From: Rhizobium sp. J15
Lineage (GTDB): Bacteria > Pseudomonadota > Alphaproteobacteria > Rhizobiales > Rhizobiaceae
Direction of reading: 5' to 3'
Assembly: GCF_002531825.1 (NCBI RefSeq)
Contig: NZ_NWSX01000019.1
Span: 1-64,000, forward strand
DNA: 64,000 nt
In this document: one piece after another, positions 1 through 9,282 of the stretch
How positions within the stretch are numbered: position 1 is the stretch's first letter
Layout: every line of letters begins with the position of its first letter
Notes under the pieces: generated by a model
Databases searched by the model: none
Told to the model about the DNA's origin: nothing
Seen by the model: the letters and a program-made list of their open reading frames with translations, nothing else
Made by a program: the position numbers and the translations under genes

Positions 1-1
1 A

Positions 2-37
2 GTGCTCGATGCCTATGGCCGTGTGCTGAACGCTTGA
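2..37 (+). CDS. 3' end of an unidentified gene (partial)
   Basis: The second frame is open from the window edge and reads VLDAYGRVLNA before a TGA at 35-37. The composition fits a real protein C-terminus, and it points the same way as the downstream aldolase gene. Eleven residues are too few to name the family. A sugar-metabolism gene in an operon with fba is plausible but is only inference. Confidence 0.35.
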   Translation: MLDAYGRVLNA

Positions 38-95
38 GACGCGACCACAAAACACTGCGCGATCATGCGGCAACTAGCAGCCGGCGCTTTTCGGC

Positions 96-147
96 TAGAA
101 CAGGATGATTTTAGGCCGGGTCGGCCTAAAATCTGAATCCTGTTCTA
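96..147. repeat. Rhizobial intergenic palindrome, copy A
   Basis: A 52-bp imperfect palindrome. The outer arms tagaacaggat (96-106) and atcctgttcta (137-147) are exact complements, as are the inner arms gattttaggcc (107-117) and ggcctaaaatc (123-133). Three extra bases (tga, 134-136) break the symmetry. It resembles the REP/RIME-type palindromes scattered between rhizobial genes. In RNA it would form a long hairpin upstream of fba. Confidence 0.75.
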
Positions 148-158
148 CATTAAAGAGT

Positions 159-210
159 TAGAGCATGATGTCGCCCGAAAACCGCTCACACTTTTCGGCA
201 TCATGCTCTA
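159..210. repeat. Rhizobial intergenic palindrome, copy B
   Basis: A second 52-bp palindrome, different in sequence from the first. The arms tagagcatgatg (159-170) and catcatgctcta (199-210) are exact complements, with inner cgaaaa/ttttcg pairing. It is the common rhizobial intergenic element with a tctagagcatgatg end. It ends one base before the gaggagg ribosome-binding site of fba, so a folded transcript would place a hairpin next to the translation start. Confidence 0.75.
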
Positions 211-225
211 GAGGAGGATTTCAAA

Positions 226-1290
226 ATGGCGCGCATTACGCTGAGGCAGTTGCTGGATCATGCAGCGGAGGAGGGCTACGGGGTTCCCGCCTTCAATATC
301 AACAATATGGAACAGGCGCTCGCCATCATGGAAGCCGCGGATGCGGTCCGCGCCCCCGTCATCATACAGGCATCACGCGGCGCGCGCGCCTACGCCAACG
401 ACATCATGCTCAAGCATATGATGGACGCGGTCGTCGAAATCTACCCGCACATTCCCGTCTGCGTGCATCTGGACCACGGCAACGATCCGGCCAGTTGCAT
501 GACGGCCATACAGGCTGGCTTCACCTCGGTCATGATGGACGGCTCGCTAAAAGGGGACGCCAAAACACCCGCCGATTGGGATTATAACGTCGGCGTGACC
601 AAGAGAGTGACCGAAATGGCCCATCTCGGCGGCATTTCGGTCGAAGGCGAGCTCGGTGTACTCGGGTCTCTCGAGACCGGCATGGGGGAGGCCGAGGATG
701 GGCACGGCGCGGAAGGCAAGCTGTCGCACGACCAGCTGTTGACGGACCCGGACGAGGCGGTGAAGTTCGTGCGCGAAACTGGCGTCGATGCACTGGCGAT
801 CGCCATGGGAACCTCGCACGGCGCCTACAAGTTCACGCGTAAGCCCGACGGTTCGGTGCTGGCGATGAATGTCATCGAGGAAATCCACCGCAAGCTGCCA
901 AACACGCACCTCGTCATGCACGGGTCATCGTCGGTTCCGGTCGAACTTCAGCAGATTCTCAACAAATACGGCGGCCGGATGAAACCCACCTGGGGCGTGC
1001 CTGTCGAAGAAATCCAGCGCGGTATCAAGAACGGCGTGCGCAAGATCAACATCGACACGGACGGCCGTATGGCTATGACCGGGCAGATCCGCCGGGTTCT
1101 GCAAGAAGATCCGAGCGAATTCGATCCGCGCAAATATCTGAAACCGGCAATGGCCGCGCTCACCAAACTTTGCAAGGAGCGCTTCGGTCAGTTCGGAACG
1201 GACGGCATGGCGGATCGGATTACTGCCCTTCCTCTTTCGGTAATGGCAAAACGCTATGCGTCCGGCGCGCTCGATCCCAGTTTCTCGTGA
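226..1290 (+). CDS. fba: Class II fructose-bisphosphate aldolase
   Basis: Zinc-dependent aldolase that interconverts fructose-1,6-bisphosphate with dihydroxyacetone phosphate and glyceraldehyde-3-phosphate in the cytoplasm. At 354 residues it has the length of the long class II form also called the Calvin-cycle subtype. Visible family features are HLDHG at 81-85 (catalytic Asp83, zinc His84), GEL at 141-143, zinc ligand His198 in TSHGAYKF and His232 in MHGSSS. The ATG lies 8 bases after a strong gaggagg, directly behind two palindromes. No cbbL/cbbS genes are present nearby, so the role is more likely sugar-phosphate catabolism or gluconeogenesis than CO2 fixation in this context. Confidence 0.95.
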   Translation: MARITLRQLLDHAAEEGYGVPAFNINNMEQALAIMEAADAVRAPVIIQASRGARAYANDIMLKHMMDAVVEIYPHIPVCVHLDHGNDPASCMTAIQAGFTSVMMDGSLKGDAKTPADWDYNVGVTKRVTEMAHLGGISVEGELGVLGSLETGMGEAEDGHGAEGKLSHDQLLTDPDEAVKFVRETGVDALAIAMGTSHGAYKFTRKPDGSVLAMNVIEEIHRKLPNTHLVMHGSSSVPVELQQILNKYGGRMKPTWGVPVEEIQRGIKNGVRKINIDTDGRMAMTGQIRRVLQEDPSEFDPRKYLKPAMAALTKLCKERFGQFGTDGMADRITALPLSVMAKRYASGALDPSFS

Positions 1291-1501
1291 TTATCGGAAC
1301 ACGGTTACCGAAAAGCGACTGGAACTTATGTTCCGGCGGCATATTAACTGTCCAGAAAGAGTCCAACAGATTCCCTTCGGCGCCGACAATATGAACACTT
1401 ATGTTTTCATGTCACGATTTGTAATGCCGAAAGGTAAATTTAATCAGTTCGTGTAATCGTGTCTCAATTCCGAGCAGCGAGTGCTTTTGGGAGGGGCAAA
1501 A

Positions 1502-4021
1502 ATGGACAGGATACTTGCGCGGTTCAGGATTCAGACCAAAGTTATCGTACTGGTTCTGCCGCTATTGCTGACGATCGTCGCGGTGGGCGCCACCGGACTC
1601 TACGCAACGAAGGTCTTGGAAGCGCGACTGAACACATCGAATGACGTGGTCCGGCTGCTTTCGGGGTTCAAGTCCGTTTATGCCGGCATCACAACGTTTC
1701 TTCGCGAGCCCGATGATGCGGCGTTCAAGCAGGCCTCCGACATAACTGCCAAACAGATCACCGAACTCGACCGTATGATCGACGTGATTCCGGACGCCCA
1801 GGCTGCTGCTGAATTGCGGAAAGCACAGGACGCAACGCGCACGATCCTGAGCCACATAAACGAGATATGGAAACTTCGACAAGACCGTTCACAGCTGACG
1901 AACAATATTGCCGCACAACTCGACGCGCTAAATTCCGTGCAAATGGAACTTGGCAAGCACGCGTTCAAGATCGTCGCCCAAGCTGCTCAACTTGAAAACA
2001 AGCGGAAATCGAGACTCTCCGAGACGTTGATACTTCAATCGATTCTTAATGGCTGCGAAAATCTCGGAGTTCAACTACGGGCGATCGATGGCTCGTCGTT
2101 GCGTCGCGAAGGAACAACTATTCGAGCATCGTTGGAAGACCTCGCACACAAACTTTCAAAATCTGATCGTCTTCTCAATTCATTAGGTGTGAGAGACGCT
2201 TCAAGCACGGCAGACCGGATTTTGGCGTTGCTCAACCGGAATGGAGACCAAGAAACGGAGGGGCAGCCCGAGGAGTTGGCGATCGCAAACGACCTGGCTG
2301 GTTTGTCGGAAAGATTGCGGGTGCAGAGTGCCGCAGCCGTTTATCAAGCCGCTGCCGAGGTGGATGGTTCGAGCGATGGCTCGCTCGATGCCGACAAGGT
2401 CACGAAAAAGCTTCGGTCGATCGTAAGCAACAGCAGCGACATAAAAATTGCTTTCGCCAGCCTTTTGGGTGAACCGACGGAGGATAACGTCAAGGCAGTG
2501 GAGCGAACTCTCTTTGTCTATATGGGCGAGATGCGCTTGCTGACAGAGTTGGTGGCGATTGATCCCTACTTCGGTGAAATCCCGGGCAAGGTGGAGGAAA
2601 TCGCCAACGAATTGCGAAAAGGCGCAGCCGGACTGGAGGCCAATCGGGCGAGTGCCGAGGGGCAGTACCGCCACGCGACTGATAAAATCAACGAGATCTG
2701 GGGCCTGATGGACGCCTTTGCGGACGCCCAGCAGCAGATGGCATTGGCCGAGCGATCGATGACGAACTCGGTGTCTCTGACATCGATGGCGATTGGATTT
2801 CTCGTCGCGATAGCGTGTGGTGTTGCACTGGTCGTCACGCTCAAACGGTCGATCGGTTCGATCACAGGCAGCATGCGGCGTCTGGCCGGCGGCTCGTTGG
2901 ATATTCAGATCGATGGAGACCGGCGCAAGGATGAGATCGGCGAGATGGCGCGTGCCCTTGCTGTCTTCAAGGAAAACGCCGTTCAGAAGGTTGCCATCCA
3001 GGCGCGGACGGAAGAGCTCCATCGACTGGCCGAGTCGGAGCGGGACGCGAACGATCGCGAACGAGCTTCTACCCAGAAAAACATCGAACTGGCAGTAACA
3101 TCACTTGCGGACGGGCTTAGAAACCTGGCGAGCAGAGATCTGCGGAACACCATCGAGGTCCCATTTGCTGGGGACCTGGATATTCTCAGGCGAGACTTCA
3201 ATAGCACTATCAACGACCTAAGCTCGACTATGTTGGATGTCCGTGAGACGTCGGCCGAAATTCACACCAATGGCCGTCTCCTCGCAGATGCTTCCGAAGA
3301 ACTTTCTCGCAGAAATGAACAGCAAGCAGGCTCGATCGAACAGACGGCGGCAGCGATCGAAGAGATCACCATCATCGTAGCCGAGGCGTCAAAACGTGCT
3401 ACGAGTGCCGCAGACATCGTACAGCGCGTCAAGCTCCAAGCCGATGGTTCACTTGTTATTGTGGAAAACGCTATCGGCGCGATGTCTCGGATAAAGGAGG
3501 CATCCGATCGCATAACGAATATCGTCACGGTGATCGACAGTATAGCATTCCAGACAAACCTTCTCGCGCTAAACGCTGGAGTTGAGGCCGCCCGCGCAGG
3601 AGAAGCGGGGAAGGGATTTGCTGTCGTCGCGCACGAAGTCAGAGAACTTGCCCAACGTGCCGCTTTGGCGGCGAAAGAAATCGGCACTCTTATACATCAT
3701 TCGACGACGGAGGTCGACGCGGGTGTAGACTTTGTCGAGCAAGCCGGCCACGCCCTTGATGATATTACGTTGAAGATTGGCGACGTGTCCCGAGATGTTG
3801 GGCAGTTAGCAGTCTCCAGCCAAAGTCAGGCAAAGAGCCTCAACGAGATAAACGACGCCGTAAGCAACATGGAAAGAGTGACCCAGCTGAACGCCGCAAT
3901 GGCCCAGGAGGCTGGCGCGGCCACCCGCCGGCTTGCGGAGCAAGTAGACGACCTCGTTCAACTGGTCGGATCGTTTGCACTGAATGAATCGCGATTCGCT
4001 CAGGCAGAGAGGGCAGCCTAG
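1502..4021 (+). CDS. Methyl-accepting chemotaxis protein
   Basis: Transmembrane chemoreceptor of 839 residues. A short cytoplasmic tail leads into TM1 (about 12-34). A long, mostly helical periplasmic sensor follows, then TM2 (about 425-448), a HAMP linker and the MA signalling domain. The conserved hairpin tip reads SIAFQTNLLALNAGVEAARA, followed by GEAGKGFAVVA and an EVR-LAQR motif, so it should dock CheA/CheW. I prefer the ATG at 1502, 5 bases behind gggagggg, over an in-frame GTG at 1481. The ligand cannot be predicted and no che genes are adjacent, so it is an orphan receptor feeding a remote chemotaxis system. Confidence 0.95.
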   Translation: MDRILARFRIQTKVIVLVLPLLLTIVAVGATGLYATKVLEARLNTSNDVVRLLSGFKSVYAGITTFLREPDDAAFKQASDITAKQITELDRMIDVIPDAQAAAELRKAQDATRTILSHINEIWKLRQDRSQLTNNIAAQLDALNSVQMELGKHAFKIVAQAAQLENKRKSRLSETLILQSILNGCENLGVQLRAIDGSSLRREGTTIRASLEDLAHKLSKSDRLLNSLGVRDASSTADRILALLNRNGDQETEGQPEELAIANDLAGLSERLRVQSAAAVYQAAAEVDGSSDGSLDADKVTKKLRSIVSNSSDIKIAFASLLGEPTEDNVKAVERTLFVYMGEMRLLTELVAIDPYFGEIPGKVEEIANELRKGAAGLEANRASAEGQYRHATDKINEIWGLMDAFADAQQQMALAERSMTNSVSLTSMAIGFLVAIACGVALVVTLKRSIGSITGSMRRLAGGSLDIQIDGDRRKDEIGEMARALAVFKENAVQKVAIQARTEELHRLAESERDANDRERASTQKNIELAVTSLADGLRNLASRDLRNTIEVPFAGDLDILRRDFNSTINDLSSTMLDVRETSAEIHTNGRLLADASEELSRRNEQQAGSIEQTAAAIEEITIIVAEASKRATSAADIVQRVKLQADGSLVIVENAIGAMSRIKEASDRITNIVTVIDSIAFQTNLLALNAGVEAARAGEAGKGFAVVAHEVRELAQRAALAAKEIGTLIHHSTTEVDAGVDFVEQAGHALDDITLKIGDVSRDVGQLAVSSQSQAKSLNEINDAVSNMERVTQLNAAMAQEAGAATRRLAEQVDDLVQLVGSFALNESRFAQAERAA

Positions 4022-4086
4022 CCTTCAGCCAGCAACCTCCATGGCGATTCAGACCTCGGCTCAGCACCCAAATAAGGATACTCCCG

Positions 4087-4773
4087 TTGAAGCTCGATCT
4101 AAACAAGCAGTTCTCGGCCTTTCTTTTCGATATGGATGGAACCCTTCTGACTTCCATAGCCGCTGCCGAGCGAGTTTGGGGTGCGTGGGCGAAACGCCAG
4201 GGGTTGGATCCCATCGCCTTCCTCCCGACAATGCACGGTCAACGGGCAATTGACACTATTCGGCGGCTGGAGCTTCCCGGCGTGGACCCGGAGATTGAAG
4301 CTGCAAAGGTCACAAATGCGGAGATCGACGACGTCCAGGGAGTTGTCGCGATTGCGGGAGCGGCAGAGTTCTTGGCTGCTCTTCCCACTGATCGTTGGGC
4401 GATCGTCACATCTGCTTCAAAGAAGCTCGCTCAGAGGCGACTTGAAGCCGCAGGGTTGACGATACCAGGCGTTATCGTAACCGGGGAAGATGTCGCAGTT
4501 GGTAAGCCGGACCCACAATGTTTCCTTCTAGCGGCAAGACGGCTTGGATTTCCGGCTGCGAACTGTCTCGTCTTTGAGGATGTTGAGGCAGGCGTAAAAG
4601 CCGGGCGAGCGGCAGGCGCGGACGTCGTAGTCGTCACTGCCGCTGGGCACGGTTTAGATTTACCCAACGACCCGACCATAAATGACTACACAGAGATCGT
4701 GCCGGAGGTATCTGCAGACGGATTACTGTCGATCAGACTTACCTTGCCCGACCGCGCGCCCCTAAATGGATGA
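4087..4773 (+). CDS. HAD-superfamily sugar-phosphate phosphatase
   Basis: Subfamily IA haloacid-dehalogenase-like phosphatase of 228 residues. The nucleophile motif DMDGT is at residues 15-19, the motif II serine lies in VTSAS, and the motif III/IV region reads VGKPDPQCF and VFEDVEAGVKAG. This architecture is typical of phosphatases acting on small sugar phosphates such as 2-deoxyglucose-6-phosphate or glycerol-3-phosphate. The substrate is not determined. The start is a TTG, supported by aaggat 7 bases upstream; no in-frame ATG precedes the catalytic motif. It lies 65 bases after the chemoreceptor gene and may be read separately. Confidence 0.85.
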   Translation: MKLDLNKQFSAFLFDMDGTLLTSIAAAERVWGAWAKRQGLDPIAFLPTMHGQRAIDTIRRLELPGVDPEIEAAKVTNAEIDDVQGVVAIAGAAEFLAALPTDRWAIVTSASKKLAQRRLEAAGLTIPGVIVTGEDVAVGKPDPQCFLLAARRLGFPAANCLVFEDVEAGVKAGRAAGADVVVVTAAGHGLDLPNDPTINDYTEIVPEVSADGLLSIRLTLPDRAPLNG

Positions 4774-4970
4774 ATCGGTGGTTCATGATCGATTGAGACC
4801 CGAAGTCTCCGGAACCTGAAGAGGCGTGGGGACAGGGCGCGAACCCTTGCATCCGGTTACACCAGCATGCTGCAGCGGTAAAAAGGGGATAGGGTACTGC
4901 GAATAGATACTTAAAAGCATCTGCCACCTAGTTGCTTCGATCGAGAATGAGGAATTAGATTCGATCTCAC

Positions 4971-5849
4971 TTAGAAGGGTGTGCTAACGAAGATGGCGGC
5001 GGCTTGGTTGGCGGCATCCAGAGCGGAACGGATATCACGTCCGCGGGCAAGTTCGGCGGCGAAAACGCCCGTGAACTCGTCGCCAGCTCCATGCGTGCTA
5101 ACCAATTCGACTTGGATGGCACCAATCGAGAATGCATCGCCCAGCATGGTTGCGCAAGCCACGCCTTCGCCGCCTGCTGTAACCACGGCGGTCGGGAATC
5201 TGGCGGCCAACAGCCTGGCGGCGTTTTCCGCGTCTTTTAAGGTTTCGACTGTCGGAACATGGGCAAGCTGTTCCGCCTCGATGCCATTCACTATCAGCAC
5301 ATCCACCAGTCCCTCTAGATCCCGTGAGAGGGGCCGCGCCGGCGCGGCATTGAGAAAAACTCTTCCTCCAACGGACTTCATTGCCCGTGCCGCTGCCACG
5401 TTGGCTTGATCGGGAACTTCGTTCTGCAACACCAAGACTGCTCCCTCGACAAAGGCTTCCGAGGCGGCGTCCACGTCCCGTTGCCCAAGCTCAAGATTGC
5501 TGCCGGAGACTATGACCGCACCGTAATCGCCTTCGCTGTCAAAGATCGCGACGCTCATGCCGCTGCCGACGCCCGTCACCGTCCTCACGAACCGATGGTC
5601 CACATTGTTGCGGCCCAGGTTTTCGTGCAGGACGCGCCCGAAATCGTCATTGGCGACCGCTCCGACCATAACAGACCGAATACCGGTTTTGGCCGCCGAT
5701 ACGGCCTGATTGCCACCCTTGCCGCCGCATTTTGGATGCCAGCTGTCGCCCGTCACCGTCTCACCCTTGCGGGGCCGAGCCGGGCCATGCACTATAATGT
5801 CGTAGTGCAGGCTGCCGAAGACGACGACGGAGGGCGAGGGGGCGGTCAT
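4971..5849 (-). CDS. PfkB-family carbohydrate kinase (ribokinase-like)
   Basis: A 292-residue sugar kinase with both PfkB signatures: GGKGGNQAVSAAK in the N-terminal third and GAGDEFTG near the C-terminus, where the Asp is the catalytic base and the GAG forms the anion hole. It is the last gene of a six-gene minus-strand sugar operon, and its ATG overlaps the RpiR stop by 4 bases (ATGA). The partner transporter resembles ribose/allose systems, so the kinase probably phosphorylates the imported or isomerised pentose or hexose. The frame extends 59 codons upstream, but that part is antisense-like and overlaps the RpiR gene. Confidence 0.9.
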   Translation of the reverse strand: MTAPSPSVVVFGSLHYDIIVHGPARPRKGETVTGDSWHPKCGGKGGNQAVSAAKTGIRSVMVGAVANDDFGRVLHENLGRNNVDHRFVRTVTGVGSGMSVAIFDSEGDYGAVIVSGSNLELGQRDVDAASEAFVEGAVLVLQNEVPDQANVAAARAMKSVGGRVFLNAAPARPLSRDLEGLVDVLIVNGIEAEQLAHVPTVETLKDAENAARLLAARFPTAVVTAGGEGVACATMLGDAFSIGAIQVELVSTHGAGDEFTGVFAAELARGRDIRSALDAANQAAAIFVSTPF

Positions 5850-6718
5850 GGAAGCTTGTCCTTGCGTTTGGATGTGACGGCGGACATCGTCTTCTCGAGA
5901 TTTCTCTCTGCCGCCTGGTAGTTTCTCTTGGCGACGGCCATGAATAGCGCGTCGAGGATGTTGAGTTGCGCGATCCGCGCCGCCGCGTTCTCGCCCATCA
6001 GAGGCGATCCCTGCGCCGTCGAACACAGAACGATGTCGGCAATCTGAGCCAAAGCCGATCCGCCGTAATTGGTGATGGCGATCGTCCGCGCGCCGGACTT
6101 CCGTGCGAGCTGTATCGCCTCGATCACTGCCGTGGTGTTACCCGAATGGGAAAATCCTATGGCCACGTCGTCTGCCCCAAGCAGGGAAGCCGACATCAGC
6201 ATCATGTGCGAGTCGTCCTGGACATTGCAGCGGACACCGATCCTCAGGAATTTGTGAGCGACGTCCCGCGCGATTTGCGCCGAACCTCCCACACCATAGA
6301 AATCGCGTTGTCCCGGTTTCGCCAACAAATCGGCGGCGCGATCGAAGGCATCGACATCAAGGATCGCAAGGGTTTCCTCCAGCGCGTTGATCGACGTTCG
6401 GAAAACCTTCTGGATGATTTCCGCGGAACTGTCTTCCGCGGAAAGTTCCTGATGCATCTCCGCTGTCGGCAGTCTGTTGTAGCTCGAGACCGCTGTGCGG
6501 AAGTCACGGAAGCCGCTGAATCCTAGTTTCTTGGTGATCTTCACGACCATCGCCTCGGAAACCCCGGCCTCGGCCGCCAAGTCCTTGAGCGCGGTCTCTT
6601 CGGAGAAATCCCTCAGCCCGAAAACCGTCTCGACGACACGCGCCTCCAAGGGGGTGAGCTGAGGCATCATCATCCGGATGCGCGGCCCCACCGCCTTGAG
6701 ATCATTTGCAGAATTCAT
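5846..6718 (-). CDS. RpiR-family transcriptional regulator with SIS domain
   Basis: A 290-residue regulator. The N-terminal HTH_6 domain (about 1-85) contains the recognition region EAGVSEAMVVKITKKLGFSG. A SIS sugar-phosphate-binding domain follows (about 125-265; FYGVGGSAQIARD and GFSHSGNTTAVIEA). Members sense phosphosugars and control the adjacent sugar operon. Here the gene is embedded in the operon, with 4-base ATGA overlaps to the permease upstream and the kinase downstream, so it is probably autoregulated. The chosen ATG at 6718 removes a long spurious N-terminal extension lying antisense to no other gene but inside the permease. Confidence 0.92.
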   Translation of the reverse strand: MNSANDLKAVGPRIRMMMPQLTPLEARVVETVFGLRDFSEETALKDLAAEAGVSEAMVVKITKKLGFSGFRDFRTAVSSYNRLPTAEMHQELSAEDSSAEIIQKVFRTSINALEETLAILDVDAFDRAADLLAKPGQRDFYGVGGSAQIARDVAHKFLRIGVRCNVQDDSHMMLMSASLLGADDVAIGFSHSGNTTAVIEAIQLARKSGARTIAITNYGGSALAQIADIVLCSTAQGSPLMGENAAARIAQLNILDALFMAVAKRNYQAAERNLEKTMSAVTSKRKDKLP

Positions 6719-7689
6719 CCCCGTCCCCTTGTGACGCGATCGATCATCATCGCGACAAGGATAATAAGGCCAGTGGCAAGAAGTTGGTAGAAGGCCTGCA
6801 CGTTCATCAACGTCAATCCGTTGCGCATGGCGCCCAGAATGATCGCCCCGAGCAGCGTACCGATGACACTGCCCTTGCCGCCCATCAGCGATGCCCCGCC
6901 GATTGCCGCGGCGGCGATCGCGTCGAGCTCCCACAGGTTGCCCAGGATCGGTTCCGCGGCACCAAGCCGGCCGATGAGGATCATCGAAGCGAGTGCCGCC
7001 AGGACACCCGAGATCACATAGGCCGTGATCTTGGTAACCGCGATCGGGACACCGGCGACATATGCGGCTTCTTCGTTGCCGCCGACCGCAAGCAGATATT
7101 CGCCCAGGGGCGTCTTCTTGAGAAGCACCCAGGCCACGAGAGCGACGACCGCCACCATCACGACCGAATTTGGAACACCGGCGACGCTGCCGTTGAAAAG
7201 CGTCCGGAAGCTTTGCGGGACACCCAGCACAGGATTGCCGCCGGTATAGATGAGCGCAATCGCGCGATAGGTACTGAGCGTGCCGAGCGTCACGATGAAG
7301 GGCTGCAGTCCGGCATAGGCAACAAGCACACCATTGACGAGGCCACAAAGGACGCCGATGCCAAGCCCCGCAAAGATGGCGAGAGGAACCGGGATGCCGG
7401 CCACAAGCAGCGTCGCCGATATGACGGCTGCTATGGCCGCCGTTGGACCGACGGAGAGGTCGATGCCGCCCGAGATGATCACCAGGGTCATGCCGAGCGC
7501 CAAGCAGGCGTTGATGCTGGACTGCTGGAGAATGTTCAAGAGGTTTCTCTGCGAGAGAAAGTCGGGAGATAGCAGGCCGAAGATGATCACGATGGCGACG
7601 AGGCCGATCAGCGTGCCGGCATCGCGGACCGATAGAGATCCGACAAGTTTGCTTGATGGCGCTGCGGCATTCTCGATGCTGTGAGTCAT
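6715..7689 (-). CDS. Sugar ABC transporter permease (RbsC/AraH family)
   Basis: Inner-membrane permease of 324 residues with about ten hydrophobic segments and the BPD_transp_2 family signature (GMTLVIISGGIDLSVGP near residue 65-85, AAIGGASLMGGKGSVIGT near the C-terminus). It is the only permease of the system, as usual in ribose-type importers where it acts as a homodimer. It starts 16 bases after the ATPase gene and overlaps the RpiR gene by 4 bases. Confidence 0.93.
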   Translation of the reverse strand: MTHSIENAAAPSSKLVGSLSVRDAGTLIGLVAIVIIFGLLSPDFLSQRNLLNILQQSSINACLALGMTLVIISGGIDLSVGPTAAIAAVISATLLVAGIPVPLAIFAGLGIGVLCGLVNGVLVAYAGLQPFIVTLGTLSTYRAIALIYTGGNPVLGVPQSFRTLFNGSVAGVPNSVVMVAVVALVAWVLLKKTPLGEYLLAVGGNEEAAYVAGVPIAVTKITAYVISGVLAALASMILIGRLGAAEPILGNLWELDAIAAAAIGGASLMGGKGSVIGTLLGAIILGAMRNGLTLMNVQAFYQLLATGLIILVAMMIDRVTRGRG

Positions 7690-7705
7690 GGGCTTTTCCT
7701 ATTGG

Positions 7706-9217
7706 TCACGCCGTGCCAACGGGGCGCCCGGTGGTGCCGACGGCATGAGAGACGATGGTTTCTTCACTGAGCTGGTCGCGACCGAGTTCAGCCACGATAG
7801 CGCCGTCACGCATCACGAGCACACGGTCGGACACCCTCAACACCTCCGGAAGCTCGGAGGAGACGACGATCACGCAGTGCCCGTCCGCTGCGAGCTCTTC
7901 GATCAAATGGTAGATCTCGGATTTTGCGCCGACGTCGATGCCGCGGGTCGGCTCGTCAAAGAGAAGGATCCGCGAGCCCGCCGCGAGCCACCGCGCGATG
8001 ATGGCCTTCTGCTGATTGCCGCCGCTGAACAACCTGATTTGGCGGTCGAGCTGAAATGGCCGCAGGTTGACGCGCTTGAGAAGGTCTCTCGCGGTCCGCC
8101 TAAGCTTGTGATGGTTGATGATACCCGCCTTGGCGAAGCGCGCTATCGAAGGCAGCGCCATGTTTGCCTTCACCGACCTCCCCGGAATGATCCCCTCCCG
8201 CTTGCGCTCTTCAGGGAGTAGCCCGATGCCGGCCGCGATCGCCGTACGAGGATTGGATAAAGTCAAGGTCGTCCCATCGACCTTAACTGTGCCGGAAGTC
8301 ACCCGATCAGCGCCGGATACTGCGCGCAGAAGCTCCGTCCGGCCGGAGCCCACTAAACCTGCCACACCGAGAACCTCGCCCTTGTGGAGGTCGAAAGAGA
8401 CGTCGCGGATACGATGGGTCGATAGGTTGCGGACTTCGACGCTCACCGTGCGGGTTGCGTGCGAATGGTGCTCTTCGGCCAGCAATTCGCGACCGACCAT
8501 CATGGCAATGACTTCGTCCGGTGCGCTCGCCCTGAGATCGATACCCGCGCGGACGACCCTTCCGTCACGCATGACCGTCGCCCTGCGGCAGACCCGGAAG
8601 ACCTCGTCCATCTTGTGGGACACATAGATGATTGACACTCCGCCGGCTGCAAGACGTTCGATGATCTCCGCCAGCCTGTCGAATTCACTGGGTGTCAGGC
8701 TCGACGTCGGTTCATCCATGGCAACGATCTTGGCTTTGTCGAGGAGCGCGCGGGCGATCTCGACGACTTGCCGCTGGGCCACCTTCAACGAAGAAATCGG
8801 CGCCGAAGGGTCGATTGCCGGATCGATCATCGCCAGGGCTTCAGCCGCTCGGCGCTCCTGCTCACGGCGATCGACGATGATGCCGCCGAGCCTGGTGAGG
8901 GAGTGACCGAGAAACATGTTCTGGGCGACGGTGAGATGGGGAACCTGCTGCAGTTCCTGATGGATCATGGCGATCCCTGCTTGGCGGGCGCTCTCCGGCT
9001 TGCGAAAATGATAGACTGTCCCATCGACCTTCACTTCGCCCTGCGTCGGCCGAAAGACGCCGGAGAGGATGCGCAGGAGCGTCGATTTTCCCGCCCCATT
9101 CTCACCGAGAAGCGCGTGAATTTCACCTGGCGCGACGTCGAAGGAGACTTCCGAGAGCGCCTTGACGCCAGGAAAGACCTTGGAAATGTCTTCGAATGTC
9201 AGTCTGTAAGGAGCCAT
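7706..9217 (-). CDS. Sugar ABC transporter ATP-binding protein (RbsA/MglA family)
   Basis: A 503-residue tandem ABC ATPase. Half one has Walker A GENGAGKST, signature-like VAQRQVVEIARAL and Walker B MDEPTSSL. Half two has the degenerate Walker A GLVGSGRTELLRA, signature FSGGNQQKAIIARWL and DEPTRGIDVGAK. The asymmetric pair with one degenerate site is the hallmark of the CUT2 monosaccharide class. It energises uptake with the permease 16 bases downstream and the binding protein 65 bases upstream. Confidence 0.95.
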   Translation of the reverse strand: MAPYRLTFEDISKVFPGVKALSEVSFDVAPGEIHALLGENGAGKSTLLRILSGVFRPTQGEVKVDGTVYHFRKPESARQAGIAMIHQELQQVPHLTVAQNMFLGHSLTRLGGIIVDRREQERRAAEALAMIDPAIDPSAPISSLKVAQRQVVEIARALLDKAKIVAMDEPTSSLTPSEFDRLAEIIERLAAGGVSIIYVSHKMDEVFRVCRRATVMRDGRVVRAGIDLRASAPDEVIAMMVGRELLAEEHHSHATRTVSVEVRNLSTHRIRDVSFDLHKGEVLGVAGLVGSGRTELLRAVSGADRVTSGTVKVDGTTLTLSNPRTAIAAGIGLLPEERKREGIIPGRSVKANMALPSIARFAKAGIINHHKLRRTARDLLKRVNLRPFQLDRQIRLFSGGNQQKAIIARWLAAGSRILLFDEPTRGIDVGAKSEIYHLIEELAADGHCVIVVSSELPEVLRVSDRVLVMRDGAIVAELGRDQLSEETIVSHAVGTTGRPVGTA

Positions 9218-9240
9218 GGAATCGAACCCTTTGAGAGTGA

Positions 9241-9267
9241 GGACGGCCGGCCGAGCGCCAGCCGTCC
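9241..9267 (-). other. Intercistronic stem-loop after binding-protein gene
   Basis: The arms ggacggc (9241-9247) and gccgtcc (9261-9267) form a 7-bp GC stem in the 65-base space between the binding-protein and ATPase genes. There is no U-tract, so it is not a classic terminator. In many ABC operons such a hairpin protects the upstream part of the message, giving more binding protein than membrane components; that role is inferred here. Confidence 0.5.
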
Positions 9268-9282
9268 CGCCTTGGGAGGCGC

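Noticed and set aside
226..1290. Calvin-cycle (cbb) operon
   Set aside because: The aldolase is of the long class II form, but no RuBisCO, phosphoribulokinase or cbbR gene is in view and the next gene is a chemoreceptor.
1321..1334. Palindrome ggaac-ttat-gttcc after fba as a terminator or LexA site
   Set aside because: There is no T-run after it, and its arms are inverted, not the direct GAAC-N7-GAAC repeat of LexA.
4820..4900. tRNA-like stretch on the minus strand with a GGGTTCG sequence
   Set aside because: A T-arm-like stem can be drawn, but no acceptor, D or anticodon arm pairs with it, so it is not a tRNA gene.
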